A DNA stretch of 64,000 bases, taken from contig JAPTOF010000005.1 in the NCBI GenBank assembly GCA_028554755.1, positions 19,814,001 through 19,878,000 on the forward strand, in the 5' to 3' direction. Shown piece by piece: positions 46,799 to 62,539 of the stretch (within the stretch, counting starts at the first letter, position 1; each line of letters starts with the position of its first letter). The translations under genes were made by a program, and so were the position numbers. This stretch comes from Cordia subcordata (taxonomy: Eukaryota; Streptophyta; Magnoliopsida; Boraginales; Cordiaceae). The notes below the pieces were generated by a model. That model saw nothing but the letters and a program-made list of their open reading frames with translations. It searched no databases and had not been told where the DNA came from.

Positions 46799-49743
46799 AT
46801 GACAAGAGTTTATGTTGGTAACTTGGACCCGAGGGTGGCAGAGAGGGACCTCGAGGATGAATTTCGCATTTTCGGTGTCCTTCGGAGGTTTTTTTGGGCT
46901 TTCACGTTCTTTTAATTATTTTTTTTTAAAAATTTTTTATCCATTTCTTAAATTTGTTGCAAAAGTGTGATTCTTTCGTTGTATGATGAAGTATCAGCTG
47001 CTTATCATTCTAAATTGCGTCCAAAGTTTGTATTTGAATAAATTGTTCGGGCAAAATATCTGAATTACGTCAAAAATTTGGTATTTTGTAAAATTACCCG
47101 AATGTTGCTGATTTTTTGAAAAAACGTGGGTTTTTTTTCGTGTTAAATTATCTGAATTTTGATGTCTGATGTTATAACGTGGTGGGATTGTTTCTTTTTC
47201 CTTTTTATAATACTGACTTAAACTGGCTTTAACTGCTGTCTTATATTGTAATGCCATGGGAATAATTTGTTCTCTTATACTTGACTGACTAAATATAAGA
47301 TTATCACGGGTCGTGATCCCATTTTTGTAGTGCTGATTGAAAGCAAAATGGTTTATGTTTCTGCTCCTTACCATGTGAGGAAAATCGATGCCGTCAATAA
47401 TGATTCTTAAAGTGCTTATACGGTTCTCCAGTAGGTGCATTCTATGTTTCCTTGATTTGCTGCTCTGGTTGCTTTCGAAATTAAAATATGTTCTGCTGCA
47501 TCTTCTGAATGATATTAATGCAGTGTGTGGGTTGCTAGAAGACCACCTGGTTATGCATTTCTCGAGTTTGATGACCGCAGGGATGCTTTGGATGCGATTC
47601 GTGCATTAGATGGTAATATTTGTTGGCTACTGAGGAAATTATTTTTTCCTCTTTCCTCTTTGTTTTGGTTGACCCAAGTCTACATCCTCATGTATATGTG
47701 AACTGCATGTGCTAGATTTGGTTTCATGTACTAATCAGACAGAAATATCTGATATGTTGATGTATGTAGTCTTTATCAAGTTCTTTGGGCTTATTATTGT
47801 TGCAGACTTCCAATTGATATGTTTTTAGTTTTACTCCTATGTAATTAAATTACTCTTACATAATTAAATATTTTTTGTTTGTTTATTCTTTCCTCTTTTC
47901 TCTTTTAACTCCAGTTATTCCATCATCTAGTGATAATTGCATTGGATCATAAATGTAGTATAGAAGTATTGGAAAAAGAATGCACATGGATCTGATTGTT
48001 GTTTATTAGTGAAAGTCAGCTAGTTATTATGTTTTTCAAGACCTTTGAAAGTTTTTCTTCAGAAAAAACTTGGTTTATCAGGTAAGAATGGCTGGCGTGT
48101 GGAGCTCTCGCATAACTCTAAGGGGGGTGGTGGAGGTCGTGGTGGGCGTGGTCGTGGAGAGGATTCAAAGTGTTATGAGTGTGGTGAACCTGGTCATTTT
48201 GCTCGAGAGTGTCGCCTGCGTATTGGTCCTCGAGGTTTAGGAAGTGGCCGACGACGAAGCCCTAGTCCAAGGCGTCGTAGGAGTCCAAGTTATGGGCGGA
48301 GGTATGTTCTCCCTGTACCTTTTCTTACTCACTTCTGTACTTTCTTTCCCGCCCGGCAACTTCAATTCATATTTTTTTCATGCATTCTTCAATATGACAT
48401 CGGTTGGTATGATTTAATATGCATGTCCACTTTTCCCTGGCTAAATTTTGGAGATGATGTTATGCTTTGCGAACAAAACAATGTGTTCATAGTTCTGCAT
48501 GTATTGCAGAATTGCACTTGTAAGAGATGTGCACAATAATGATCTGATTAAGTTTGAGAATGTTGAATCAATTTGAAGTGCATGTGGTAGACTGGTTCAC
48601 TAATACTCATAATTATCTGCTGACCACATAACTCATTTTGGCATCTGCCATAATTTTGGCTTGCACGCATGTGGATGTGCGTTTTTTGCAGTCATCTATC
48701 CAGTAAGTAATCAGTACTGTTTCTTTTTAGCCATGAAGAGTTGTTTCTCCTGAGTATGCTTTTTGAGAAATGCCATAGCCGAAGTATATGGTTGACACTA
48801 GAACATGAAAAGTTTTATATGTTCTTTGTTAAGACACTTGCAGCCTCAATTTTCTGTCCTTGTTCTTCTCGAAGTATTCACAATCTGAAGCATCATTTAT
48901 TATGTTTTTCTGACTTTTCAGTAACTCCAATTAAACTTTAGCTTAAGTACTCTATTCTCAATCATGAAGTCAACAAGTGTTGATTTGGCTTTTATGTTAT
49001 TACTTTTAAGATCTGAAATTTCCTAGTTAACAGATTTTCTGGAAAGAAAAGAAAGCACTTAATTGATGTTTCCGGGTGCATCATTGTTCTTGATAGCTTT
49101 GCAGCCGCACTTACATAGTACTAGAATATTGCATATGTGGTTTTCTTTTTAAATTCTTTATTGGATAACTATACTAGTAATTCTATATTTTTCTCTTCTC
49201 CAACATTGCATGTATTTAAACCAGGAGTTATAGTCCTCGTGGGAGAAGGTCTCCTCCGCGCCGCAGTATTTCTCCTCGCCGTGGTTACAGCAGATCGCCC
49301 CCCCTTCGCCGTGGCCGTGATTCTGCTTATGCTATCAGGTATGCATATATTAGCAATCCAATTTACTGTCACGTGAATGGTTAGTTAGTTACTTTCATTT
49401 TGGTTATGTACACACCCGTTACAATCATTAAACCAGCTGCATATTACCTCAAGTAGGCATGGCAGCTAGAGCAGGTCCCCTCTCAGATGAGGGTTATTAC
49501 CATGTATTGTGGGAACACTGTCCATGATTTTGTTTCCTGTTGGTATCTTAAGTAGTTGAAGTATTCCTTTAACTATCTCCGTTGCATTTCCTGGCAGGGA
49601 GGGAATCTTAATATATGTTACTTATTCTGGAAGGGGGATAGGGGTCACGGGAATAGGAACTGTCTCTGTCATTTATACATAAGACTATTTCGACATTTTA
49701 TGAACTCAACTTGATGGAATTTTCATTGTCTTGCAGAGATTAA
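46799..49743 (+). CDS. RSZ21/RSZ22-type SR splicing factor (RRM, one zinc knuckle, RS domain)
   Basis: Nuclear pre-mRNA splicing factor of the plant RSZ group (9G8-like). Coding exons: 46799-46887, 47524-47612, 48082-48301, 49225-49338, 49737-49743, all GT-AG with closed phases. They give 172 aa, slightly short for the family (about 185-200). The RRM covers residues 1-70 with RNP2 VYVGNL (4-9) and an RNP1-like PPGYAFLEF (37-45). The RSZ-specific [12 protein letters not shown] (61-72) and a Gly/Arg hinge follow. The CCHC knuckle [14 protein letters not shown] is at 89-102, then a Ser/Arg/Pro-rich tail ([32 protein letters not shown]) ends SAYAIRD. The last coding exon holds only 7 nt; an alternative acceptor two bases on would change the last residues. 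Intron 3 can be read through in frame from exon 3 to a stop at 48539, consistent with the frequent alternative splicing of SR genes. Confidence 0.93.
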
Positions 49744-50860
49744 GGATGGAACTGCAGCTAATGATGAACACAGGTGAATGATATTTGTGTTATGCTGTAG
49801 TCTAATAGGCTTGATGAACAAACAAGAGTATCTTAAGTTTAGGAATTATCGTGGGTGTATTTTGAACCTGGACCTTGGATGAATCTTCTCTATGTGGTCA
49901 TCGAAAAGGAAGCAAGGTACTCCATTTGGCGTTAGCTTGCTCTATTCAGCTTACTGGAAAATGGAGGTCTCTTTCACACTTTGAAGTGACAATATATTCT
50001 ATAAATATTTTCTTTACTGCCTTCAACATATGGTATAATTTGAAGTTGCTCTCTCTCTAAGAAAAGGTTTTATATCTTTTTTGTTTTTGAGGTGTGATTA
50101 TGGGCAACAGACTCCCTCGCTTCGCCACTTACTGCTTCTTAGTGCACCTGGTTACCACCCAATCTGCTACTCTGCATCTCATCATCATCTACTTCTTGTT
50201 GCTTGTGCTTCTTAAGAGTTTGAATAGACAACTGATACTGCAAATCTTCGACCTTGGTTGGGTACAGTCATTTTCTGCAACAGTACCTATTACACCACTT
50301 CTCGATCTCTGCAGCAAAGCTTTCTTAGGACCTAATTTGCCTGCTAATGGAAGAAGAGATACCCTTGACAGAGAGCATTTTTGAACGTATGGCCTTTTTG
50401 TGCAACAGTACTTTTTAGACCACCTTCTTATCTCTGCAACAGAGTTTTCCTATGACCTTCTCTGCCCGCTGGTGGAAGAAGAGACGATTAGAGTGCTTTT
50501 TTTTTTGTTTAACAGGTGGAGACTTGAAATTTAAAACTTTATTAATCATCCTGCCCTGAGTTAACTGATGAGACTCTGATTTGACAGAGTGGCATCAAGT
50601 GACCTATATATACTCAATTTCACCATTGGAATTAGGTTTAGTTTCATTTAGTTTCGTTTATTATCATTACTGCAAGTTTAGTTTGATTTGGTTTTGTTTA
50701 TTATCGTTACCGCAAATTATGTCTGATCATGTGGCACAGGTGTTTATGGTTTCAGCTATTCTTGCTATATTCTTTATGATTGTGAGAGAGCAGGGTTCAG
50801 TATTCTGCCTACCACCATGTAAAGTTGATGTTCATGTGAACGTCTATCGATTATGATCAT

Positions 50861-50966
50861 GTTTGGCTCTGCTTATTTTGTAGCTTGTAAGTTCTTAAAA
50901 GAAAGCATCTCCTCACATGTTCTTTACTATTTGTAGCTTATAAGCCCTAAATAAGCTTAGCCAAAC
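50861..50966. mobile_element. Short hAT-like MITE (106 bp)
   Basis: GTTTGGCTCTGCTTATTTTG at the left and, as reverse complement of the right end, GTTTGGCTAAGCTTATTTAG are inverted repeats. The same GTTTGGC...GCTTATAAGC style is at 51716-51850 and 45421. Confidence 0.6.
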
Positions 50967-52136
50967 ATGCTGTATGTAGGATGTATTAAGGGACAAAGTT
51001 AAGAATTTTATATTGTGGAGGCCAAGATTTAATTAAACATTTTAAATACAAATAAATGTCAAGTCTAGATTGTTATTGACGAATTATGTATGAGTAAATG
51101 ACAGTATTTAACAAGAGGAATATATGATTGTGTAAACAAAATTTTGCTGATTTTGTCAATAGTGTTGGACCTGTCTCTTTTTGATGGATAATAATTCATC
51201 AATTATCATATCAACAAGAACATTTAAGCAACCTTTTTTTATATTGATAAGCAAACCTTTTTGAAGAAAGTCATTTTTCATTGGAATGAAAGTTTTATTT
51301 TGATAATTTAGTTACAAATGACTCTGCTGTAGTTGTTTAAACACAAAGTTAAAACGGATTATATCACTAATGATTGGTACTAGTTAAAGATAATGATTCT
51401 ATTTTTAATATTTTTCTTTTACATCTTAAATTAGGTTAAAGATTCTAATCAATTGTCAAAAAACTAAAGAGAAATCTCATTATGTACATGAAATTTCAAT
51501 TAATTAAAAAGGTAAATACACTTTTTTTTTCAAAAAAAAAAAGAAATAAAAACTTAAATTAGAAAAATCTAAAAAGAGGCTTGGGGGGTCGGGCTCCCCT
51601 CGGTCCTCCTTGCCTCCAGCCCTGGATGTGTTGATCCATAAGCTACCTGGTCGTGTAAAAGGTAAATTAGTCATGCTTTTGGATTAAAAGCTGGATCATT
51701 GACAGTTGGAGGGTGTTTGGCTTGCTTATAAGCTAATCCAAACTTACTTTTGGTCAAATTTACTTATAAGTAGAAAAATGAAAGTTAACTCTCTGATAAT
51801 TTATGCTTATAAGTAAAAGTGATTTATAAGCAAGCGATTTTGAGCCTCTTATGGCATATCACAGCTTCCACTCAGAGTAGCAAACTTCTATGATTTTGGA
51901 TCCCTATCTCTACTCTACAGATAACGTGTATTACAATACCATAATTGTGCATACATAGTTTTGGACCCTCTTAGAAGCATCTTGGGTCGTGCACGCGTAA
52001 ATTCGAACCCTCCTGAGAGTATCCGCGCTCAAATTCATGATTAATTCGGAGCATACGTCAAAACGCAGCACAACACTCAAAGGTTTGGTCGCTTTGTTGG
52101 ATCCGTGGTGAGCCAGCATTTTACCATATGTTTTAT

Positions 52137-52295
52137 ACCATGGTTACATGATGAACAAGTTCCATATGAGGACACATTGAAACTTCAATCTCAATTCATT
52201 GAAAAAGGAGGAATCTGGTAAAAGTATTAAAAAAAAGAGGTCCAAAAATGTGCATCACATAACAACATGGTGCTTGGCTAATGAATGTTGCAATT
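52137..52295. repeat. Dispersed direct repeat, partial copy
   Basis: About 155 bp (GGTTACATGATGAACAAGTTCC to TGGTGCTTGGCTAATGAAT) match 53464-53640, which lies downstream of the spermidine synthase gene. This copy lacks an internal piece of about 25 bp. Confidence 0.75.
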
Positions 52296-53463
52296 AATTA
52301 ACAAGAGTATACCCGTACAATGAGAATATTGTTTTCTATGTATTTATTTGTTACTGGTGTTAATTTCTATGTTTAGAGCACGAAATACAAATATATATAT
52401 ATAGTAAAATTTAATTGTTGATAAGTTTTTAATATTAATGATAGTTTTATGATCTTTAGTAATTGAATAGATCGTTTAAATTATTCATGAGGGCCGATCA
52501 AAAAAAATTATTTATGAGGGATATTCATTATTAAATAAAGTATTTAAATTGAGAAAGTCAAAGCAAAAATTGGTCTAATATAGAAAAAAAAAATAACAAA
52601 ATTTCTGAATGTTATTGTTAGATGAAAAATAATATTCTTAATGAGTGATTAAACATATTTAAACAAGGAAATAATTGTGTATATATAGAAATGTAAACTA
52701 AGGACATGTTTGGATTGGTTCTTTCAAAAAGAACCCTTTTTTCCTAAACAACATACATTGTTTTTCCAATAACTATTTGATTTGACTTATAACATACGCT
52801 GGGAAGACATGTGCCTTTTTAGATGTTGCACGTTTGTTAACTTTATATTGTGTTGTCGATAATGTTTTGATGATGAAAATTATAATAAATTGATGTTTGT
52901 TTTGATAATGTTTTATGAGTGTGAACACTCCATTTATGAGTTACGAATACTTTAATTGTAAATTGTGAACACTTCGAATATGAGTTGCGAGCATGTTTTA
53001 AACTACTTATATTATGGAACAGTGTATGCTTGTGCTTGTAGTATTTTCTTAACAGCTATTAGAAGCTTTGCTCAAAATCCATTCCCGCTTAGAAGAGCTC
53101 AAGACATTTCAAGAAGAAGAAAATAAGGCATAAATTGGAGACAAAGCGACATAAGAAATATCAGTTTGTGCTGCTTTTGTCATTTGCCTTGTTCATATGA
53201 CTTGTAGTTCACTCATGAATGATCTTCTTAAACCCAATGCCTAACATATGTTTTTAACCCTGCTTGATGCTTGAAATGTTCTTTGAAGAGTTCTTTATAA
53301 TCCTTTCCTTTACTAAATTTCCCAATCCAATCAAAGATTAATCATTTCAAATCAGCTGAATTTTCTCTTTATTTAATTTAAAATACTCTTGCAGGGTTTA
53401 AGGCAGCAACCTCTTCAGTCTTCACTATGTTTATACTAGAAGCTAATAGAGTGATGTATATGA

Positions 53464-53640
53464 TTGGTTATATGATGAACAAGTTCCATGAGTGGACATA
53501 TTGAAATTTTAGTTTCACCTTTGGATGTCTAATCTAATCTCAATTCTCAACTCATTGAAAAAGCAGGAATCCAATCAAGTACAAAGAAGAGATCCAAAAA
53601 TGTGCATCACGTAACAAAATGGTGCTTGGCTAATGAATCT
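53464..53640. repeat. Dispersed direct repeat, fuller copy
   Basis: Partner of 52137-52295, lying 235-410 bp beyond the spermidine synthase stop codon and beyond its likely poly(A) signal. Nothing in it codes. Confidence 0.75.
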
Positions 53641-53794
53641 TGCAAATAAAGTTGCCGTACTACTAGTATTACTACAACTACATCGAGAACCAAGGGCTGA
53701 AACAGTGAAAATTTCATCTCTCAGAAAGCATTCAAATTCAAGCATCTCTTCTCATTGAAGAAATAGCCCAGTAGGATCTTCTTCTTGACCCTCG

Positions 53795-53800
53795 TTTATT
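53795..53800 (-). terminator. Candidate poly(A) signal of the spermidine synthase gene
   Basis: AATAAA on the minus strand, about 75 bp after the stop codon. Plant signals are loose, so this is a candidate only. Confidence 0.4.
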
Positions 53801-53874
53801 CTGTGGACTATTCCATAGAGGATGAGATACAACAGTGATGTACTGCTCCTCCGGATGATCCAAAAAAAATTCGA

Positions 53875-57209
<3,335 letters not shown>

Positions 57210-57346
57210 TTTCAACAAAACAACAACAACACTACCTCTTTGTTCTTTCTCTACACTGCCACTTGAACAAAGTGACCACAAAGAAGCAAATCTTGTTTCT
57301 CACCTCCCAAGTCACACCCTTTCCTTCTTGTTCATGTACCTCTACA

Positions 57347-57356
57347 TTTATTTATA
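57347..57356 (-). promoter_or_regulatory. Candidate TATA box of the spermidine synthase gene
   Basis: The minus strand reads TATAAATAAA about 140 bp upstream of the MEEAKN start codon. If this is the TATA box, transcription starts near 57320, and the upstream in-frame ATG (57281) would lie in the leader. Confidence 0.5.
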
Positions 57357-57375
57357 TTATATTTGTGGGTGCGAA

Positions 57376-57418
57376 GGGGAGTGGGGGTTGGGGCCGCGGG
57401 GGCGTGGGGGGGGGGTGG
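57376..57418. promoter_or_regulatory. G-run tract immediately upstream of the candidate TATA box
   Basis: Runs of four or more G (GGGG, GGGGG, GGGG, GGGGG, then a run of ten G) lie within 40 bp on the strand opposite the spermidine synthase coding strand, enough for a G-quadruplex. A GT microsatellite follows. Confidence 0.5.
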
Positions 57419-59850
57419 CGTGTGTGTGTGAAAATGAGAATCTGCTTAGGGTAGACGCGTTTAGGTGGGAGGTGGCTGCTGCCTGGCTTCCCTTTTTGTG
57501 GAGGGTGACCTAATGCTCATGCACCACTTGAACCAAATCTTTATGACTGATTTGATTCATTAAAATAAAAACAAAAATTAATGGTGCAATCACATGTATT
57601 AAATCTGATATTTATAAGTATTTTATTCGATAAGGATCTTATTTCTTATCAATTATGATAGAGGTATTTTAGTTTATAGTTATTATTAGCTAACCTCAAA
57701 TGATACATATACTAATTAGATAACAATATCTTCCATTTTGAGTTGTAATAAGCGATTAGGAATAATTTTAAGTGGTTAAGATTATCTTATCTCATAGTAA
57801 AACATTGGATTCAAATTTCATGGGATGAAAGGTTGAGTTGGGGTGTGAAATTTATTAAAAAACAAAAAAAAAAAAGAAGAGCCGTGATATATTCATATAT
57901 ATGGTAGTTTTGTGAATAGATGATAAATTATAAAAAATAAAATATAAGAGTATTCTTTCCTCTTGGACAAAAAATATAAGAATATAAATAAAAGTTAACT
58001 TGTTAAATTGAGGGTGTTATAAGAAGTACAAATATTATACATTTTTAAAACACTTAATATGTCCTAACTATGGTTTACAAGATATAAATATTTTGAACTC
58101 TTTTTGTATATACAAAAAGTAATTTATGTCAAGTTGATGATAAACATTAAACAGAGAACTTCTAATCTTTTTAAGAAAAACAAAGTTAATAAATAAATAG
58201 TAATTTTTTACATAAATTATGAACAGGAGTAGTAGATGTTATTATATCTTTATTGTTCAAATATCACCATATGTGTATACTGTATGCCTAATTGGCTTAA
58301 TAACTTGACGAACTTTTTAATATTTAATTTATTATTCTAACTAGGCATACATATAAGAGGTAATATTTGGATAATAAAAATAAGGCAACATACAGTATTA
58401 TTCAGTTATCAAATACATAAGTGGCTTAAACCTTATAAAAATCTTTATAAATAATGTTTAATTGCAAGGATAAGTTCGAAGTTTGAAAACTTATTGAGAG
58501 GTAAATACATTTGTTTCGTTTATTAAGCATATTTGGATGGTGTTAAGCATAGTTGTCTCCTCACTCGTAGCACCTAATTAAGCCATCATAGGTTTTTTTG
58601 GGTCAACATATATAAGTTGAATTCTAAGTCAAAAAGAAACGAAGTGACATATTTGTCTGCTTGAACAAATTTAGATCCATTTTTGGGTTGATGAATTTTT
58701 TCATGACAAGTGTTCAATTTTATCTCATAAGGCAAAGTTACAAAAATATATTCAATAATAAATTAGACATATTTATTAGATAATCATCATAATTTTGGTA
58801 GGGGTGAGGTGGGGATAGAATTATGAGTAACAACCTTGTGTTATATGCTCTTATTAAACATTTTTCATGCTTTGTTAGCTTTGTGTATGGTATTTTGCTT
58901 CTTAATTTAAGAACACTATACTACCAAAACAGTAAAAGAAGAAACAAAATATCGCAACTTCTTCTTTTAAAACCAAAATTTAATTGATTGTATGCTCAAA
59001 TCAAGTTTTAAGCTGTAAAATCAAATATTTAACTTTTCTAAAATAAACTTTTAAATAATAAAATAATTTGTTTCTCCAAAATAGAAACTCAAACTGACCT
59101 TAGTGCCCCAACCATAATTTGTCCTTTTCCCTTTGTAACTACTCCTAACTTCTGATATTTCAAGAAGGTGCTAGGCAAGCTAAGTCAACGTTTGCATGTC
59201 ACACGACTCAAAAAAAGAAAAAAAGAAAAACTCTTAGGCATCTCTCCTGAGCTCATCTCTCCATTGAGCTTTTCAGTATAAAAAAAAATGTTCAAAATTT
59301 ACTTTTTCTTCTTGGTCAAATCTAAAAATTACTTGAGTATTATATTTTTTGTGGATCTAACATGTACGAGATATTTGCGCTAATTCTCTTATATTACACA
59401 CTTTAGAAGTAAGCGTATACAGTCTTTTTCCCCCCCTTTATTTCATAACCCATGGAAAAGGATTGCTGTATCTCTTTGTTGACTCTTTAGAGCTCAAGGA
59501 GTCATCTTGACATAGGTTTAATGTGGGGCCAGGTGATTAGATAGCGAAAAAGTGATTGAAAACGTATCAAGCATTTTATAGCATTCCTTGTATTTTGTAA
59601 CTTTTTTAATAACGAATTTATTTTTCTTTCAATTCAAAATAAATAAATAGAAAAAAAAGAAATATGGGCACAATTTTTCTTCTTTTTTTTTCGTTAAAAA
59701 AAAAATTGATTGAAACTTTTTAACAGGTGCAACATGCAGGGGAGAAATTTTCATTCACACGAGTGGTGGAATCGTTGTTAATGATGGGAAAAAAAAAGTA
59801 AACCAAAAGCGCATATTCCACAGATGTAAAGGTGGTAAAGTTTCCATATA
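57419..59850. other. AT-rich intergenic DNA
   Basis: No gene is supported. One SINE-like piece at 57760-57876 is annotated separately. Confidence 0.55.
57760..57876 (+). mobile_element. Short tRNA-like SINE fragment with A-rich tail
   Basis: TTTTAAGTGGTTAAGATTAT resembles an A-box region and TTGGATTCAAATTTC (about 57805-57819) a diverged B box. After about 45 bp an A-rich tail follows (57856-57876). The layout matches the piece at 37469-37552. No target duplication was established. Confidence 0.45.
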
Positions 59851-59919
59851 TACAAATGAATGGTTAGTAATTGATATTCTTGTCAGTAATCATATGCAAT
59901 GGTACTTTTATTATAATCC

Positions 59920-59965
59920 AATATATATAGATATATTCTCTATATCTATATCTATATATAAATAT
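59920..59965. repeat. TA/TATC microsatellite
   Basis: TATATATAGATATATTC and TATATCTATATCTATATAT repeats. Confidence 0.8.
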
Positions 59966-60505
59966 ATTCTCACACCTTTTCTGAATTATTAATGGTGGCC
60001 GACCCGATTTCCTTTGTCCATATCCTTCTTGAAAAAAGTTATCAATTTCTTTTTTCATATCAACACGCCTACCCTTGTCTTATTTCTTTTAGATGTGAAC
60101 GTCGGGCATGTTCTTAGTTCGTGAGATGGATTTTTTTCAAAAACACTTTTGTTAACAATTTTTAAAAAAATACTTTTCTAAGAAATTAAAAACACTTATT
60201 TTTGGAAAAAACTGTAAATAAACTTTTTCAGAGTTTCATAATTTTTGGAAGTTAAGTCAAATAGTTATTGTTAAATAAATAAACTTTATTCTTTACGTTT
60301 TATTTAGACTATTTATTATTTTTCGTTTGTAATAAAAATGTGTAATTATTAAATTAATCTTATAATTATGTCTGAGGACATATTAAATATCGCCTTAAAA
60401 CAATTAATCACGGTAAAGTGACTTCAAAAAATAAGAGATGCATGGTGTTACCAAAATTAAAAGATTGTTGAAGTCGGCAGCAATATTTTCAGACCCATTG
60501 AGATT

Positions 60506-60506
<1 letters not shown>

Positions 60507-60536
<30 letters not shown>
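60507..60536. repeat. (TA)n microsatellite
   Basis: About 15 uninterrupted TA units. Confidence 0.9.
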
Positions 60537-60539
<3 letters not shown>

Positions 60540-60540
<1 letters not shown>

Positions 60541-61849
60541 CTTGTAATTTCAAAATCTGTACTTTTGAAAGATCAATTTTTATTATTCAAATATAAATGT
60601 GAAATGAGACCCTCATATTTGTTCATAATAATAAGAATGCTTAGCAGAAATAAAACATAGGAAGAAATACTTTATGACATGCTTTTTGGTGTGTTTTGTA
60701 CCTTGCTAAAAGACCGTTATATATAGGTGTTAGATTAGAAGAGATTAGACTTTAATATCATATTAATAGATGAATTCCAAGAGTTGTAAAACCCTCAACT
60801 AATAATCCAAGATTATGGAGAAATTTCACAGGTCTCCTAACCCTTTGGAATTCATATCCAAGTTAATAAGTAGGTCAAAGATCTCAAAATAATAATGACA
60901 AAATCTTTAATTTCTCATTCATTTCTAATGTAAATAATAGTATATAATATATATTGTATAGATAATAGATTTAGGACTTACTTTGATATAACTTTGGGCA
61001 TAACAAATAGCCATGTTTGATTAGCTAACTCACTATCCAAACTATATGATAAGGTCTTAAAATATTCAAATCATTAGATCTCCAAAGTACATGGATTTAT
61101 TAAAACTTTGTGCATGTTTTATACCTTTTTATAAAAAATTCTTTAAATTTGGTTTGATGTGTGAATTATTTTCTTATAATAACTTGGGAATCTTCACATA
61201 TTTTATTTAATAAATATTTACAATTAGAGAAGATAATTGGGCTACATTATTTAAGTCATATATTATTAAAAATTTAAGAATAGAAATTAAATTGAATATT
61301 TTTAAAACAATTTAAATTGATTTAGATATTAGGAAACAACATGAATTAACTTGAGAAAGGAGAAAGAAGAAAATAGGGGAAATTGCAACAATTTTTTTAA
61401 ATTTTTTTGTCTTAAGTAGTAATTATTTCATTTCATAGATAAATTAACAAAATTGGAGCATAGAAGCATGACATATGGCACCTCTTAAAACATGAATGTG
61501 GCAAGCCCTAAGGCATTTAAAAAATTTATGAGGTATAATTTTATAACTATTATTACTATTTTCATATATAGATATACATAGATATAGATATTATACTAAT
61601 TTCTTTCTTTGTTTTCGTTTTTTTTCATTTGATTACATTAATCAACTACTTTATCATGTTTGTAACTTAATGACTTAAATCTTTTTTTAAAAAAAATTGA
61701 ATATTGATGATAATTGCATTTTACAAATCACACTTGCAATAGTGCTCTCTTTTATGAGCTTATGTGGTATTTAAAGAGGTGCTGATGTGACTCCAAAATA
61801 AGAGCTTACGTGTCATTCAAAGAGAAGCTCTCTTAACTTGAAGTATAAT

Positions 61850-61880
<31 letters not shown>

Positions 61881-62308
61881 CATAGATTCATACTCTAAAA
61901 GGAGGCGTAAGCCAATTGAAAATCAATACTTTTAAGATGGGTCGCCCCTCTTCTATCAGCATCCAAGATTTGATATTAGTTTTAAATATTATTAATTCGA
62001 TATGAATGATTTTAGAATTGTTTATAAGTGACTGTTGTAAAGTTATAGTTTTTCTTAGAATGTCAAATAAGATTATATGTAATAAATTCCATAATAAGTC
62101 CAATATGTTCCTGAGACTCCTATTATAATAATCATTCCCGTGACTTAATTATTATTTTTCTAAGACTAATCAAAATTAGATAAGTTTGCGTTGAGATGCC
62201 ACTTTAATATTAGTGGATCATTAACTAATTATAGTATAATGGAAACAAACCATCCATAGTACATTGAAACTATCGCAATTAACAAATCATAATATAACAA
62301 ACTCTAGT
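60540..62308. other. AT-rich intergenic DNA
   Basis: No gene is supported. An AT repeat running into a GA repeat lies at 61849-61880. Confidence 0.55.
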
Positions 62309-62310
62309 TA

Positions 62311-62538
62311 GAGCTTGCTTGGATTGACTTTTTTTTTTTAAAGAAAAAATTATTCTTTTTTTTTAAATTATATTACTTTTGTAATAACTATTTGATTTGA
62401 TTTTAAAAAAAGATAAAACTCTAAAAAAACGCAAAAATAGCTTTTTATAAAAGTCAAAATTTTTAACTTTTTTAAAAAATTATTTTTTAAAAATTGTTTA
62501 ACAAAGCACTTTTAAAAAGAATCAATCCAAGTAAAGCC
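62311..62538. mobile_element. GTTTGGATTGA-family MITE, copy
   Basis: Left end GAGCTTGCTTGGATTGACTTT and right end, reverse complement GGCTTTACTTGGATTGATTC, are inverted. The core has TAATAACTATTTGATTTGA, shared with the fragments at 52770 and 60250. Confidence 0.7.
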
Positions 62539-62539
62539 T

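Larger units (their letters stand above)
49744..53794. other. 3' region of the SR gene and intergenic DNA
   Basis: The first part probably holds the 3' untranslated region, perhaps with an intron (donor-like CACAG|GTGAAT at 49774). 50267-50500 is an imperfect tandem repeat of about 130 bp (TTCTGCAACAGTAC / TTGTGCAACAGTAC, with GGAAGAAGAGA in both), and 50629-50707 is a 45-bp doubled unit. No further gene is supported. Confidence 0.5.

Noticed and set aside
48045..48539. 164-codon frame as a separate zinc-finger gene
   Set aside because: It is exon 3 of the SR gene plus intron on both sides; kept only as a possible retained-intron product.
51950..52050. tRNA- or SINE-like AAATTCGAACCCTCC (B-box-like on the minus strand)
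   Set aside because: Only a diverged B-box-like word is seen; no A box, tail or target duplication could be shown.
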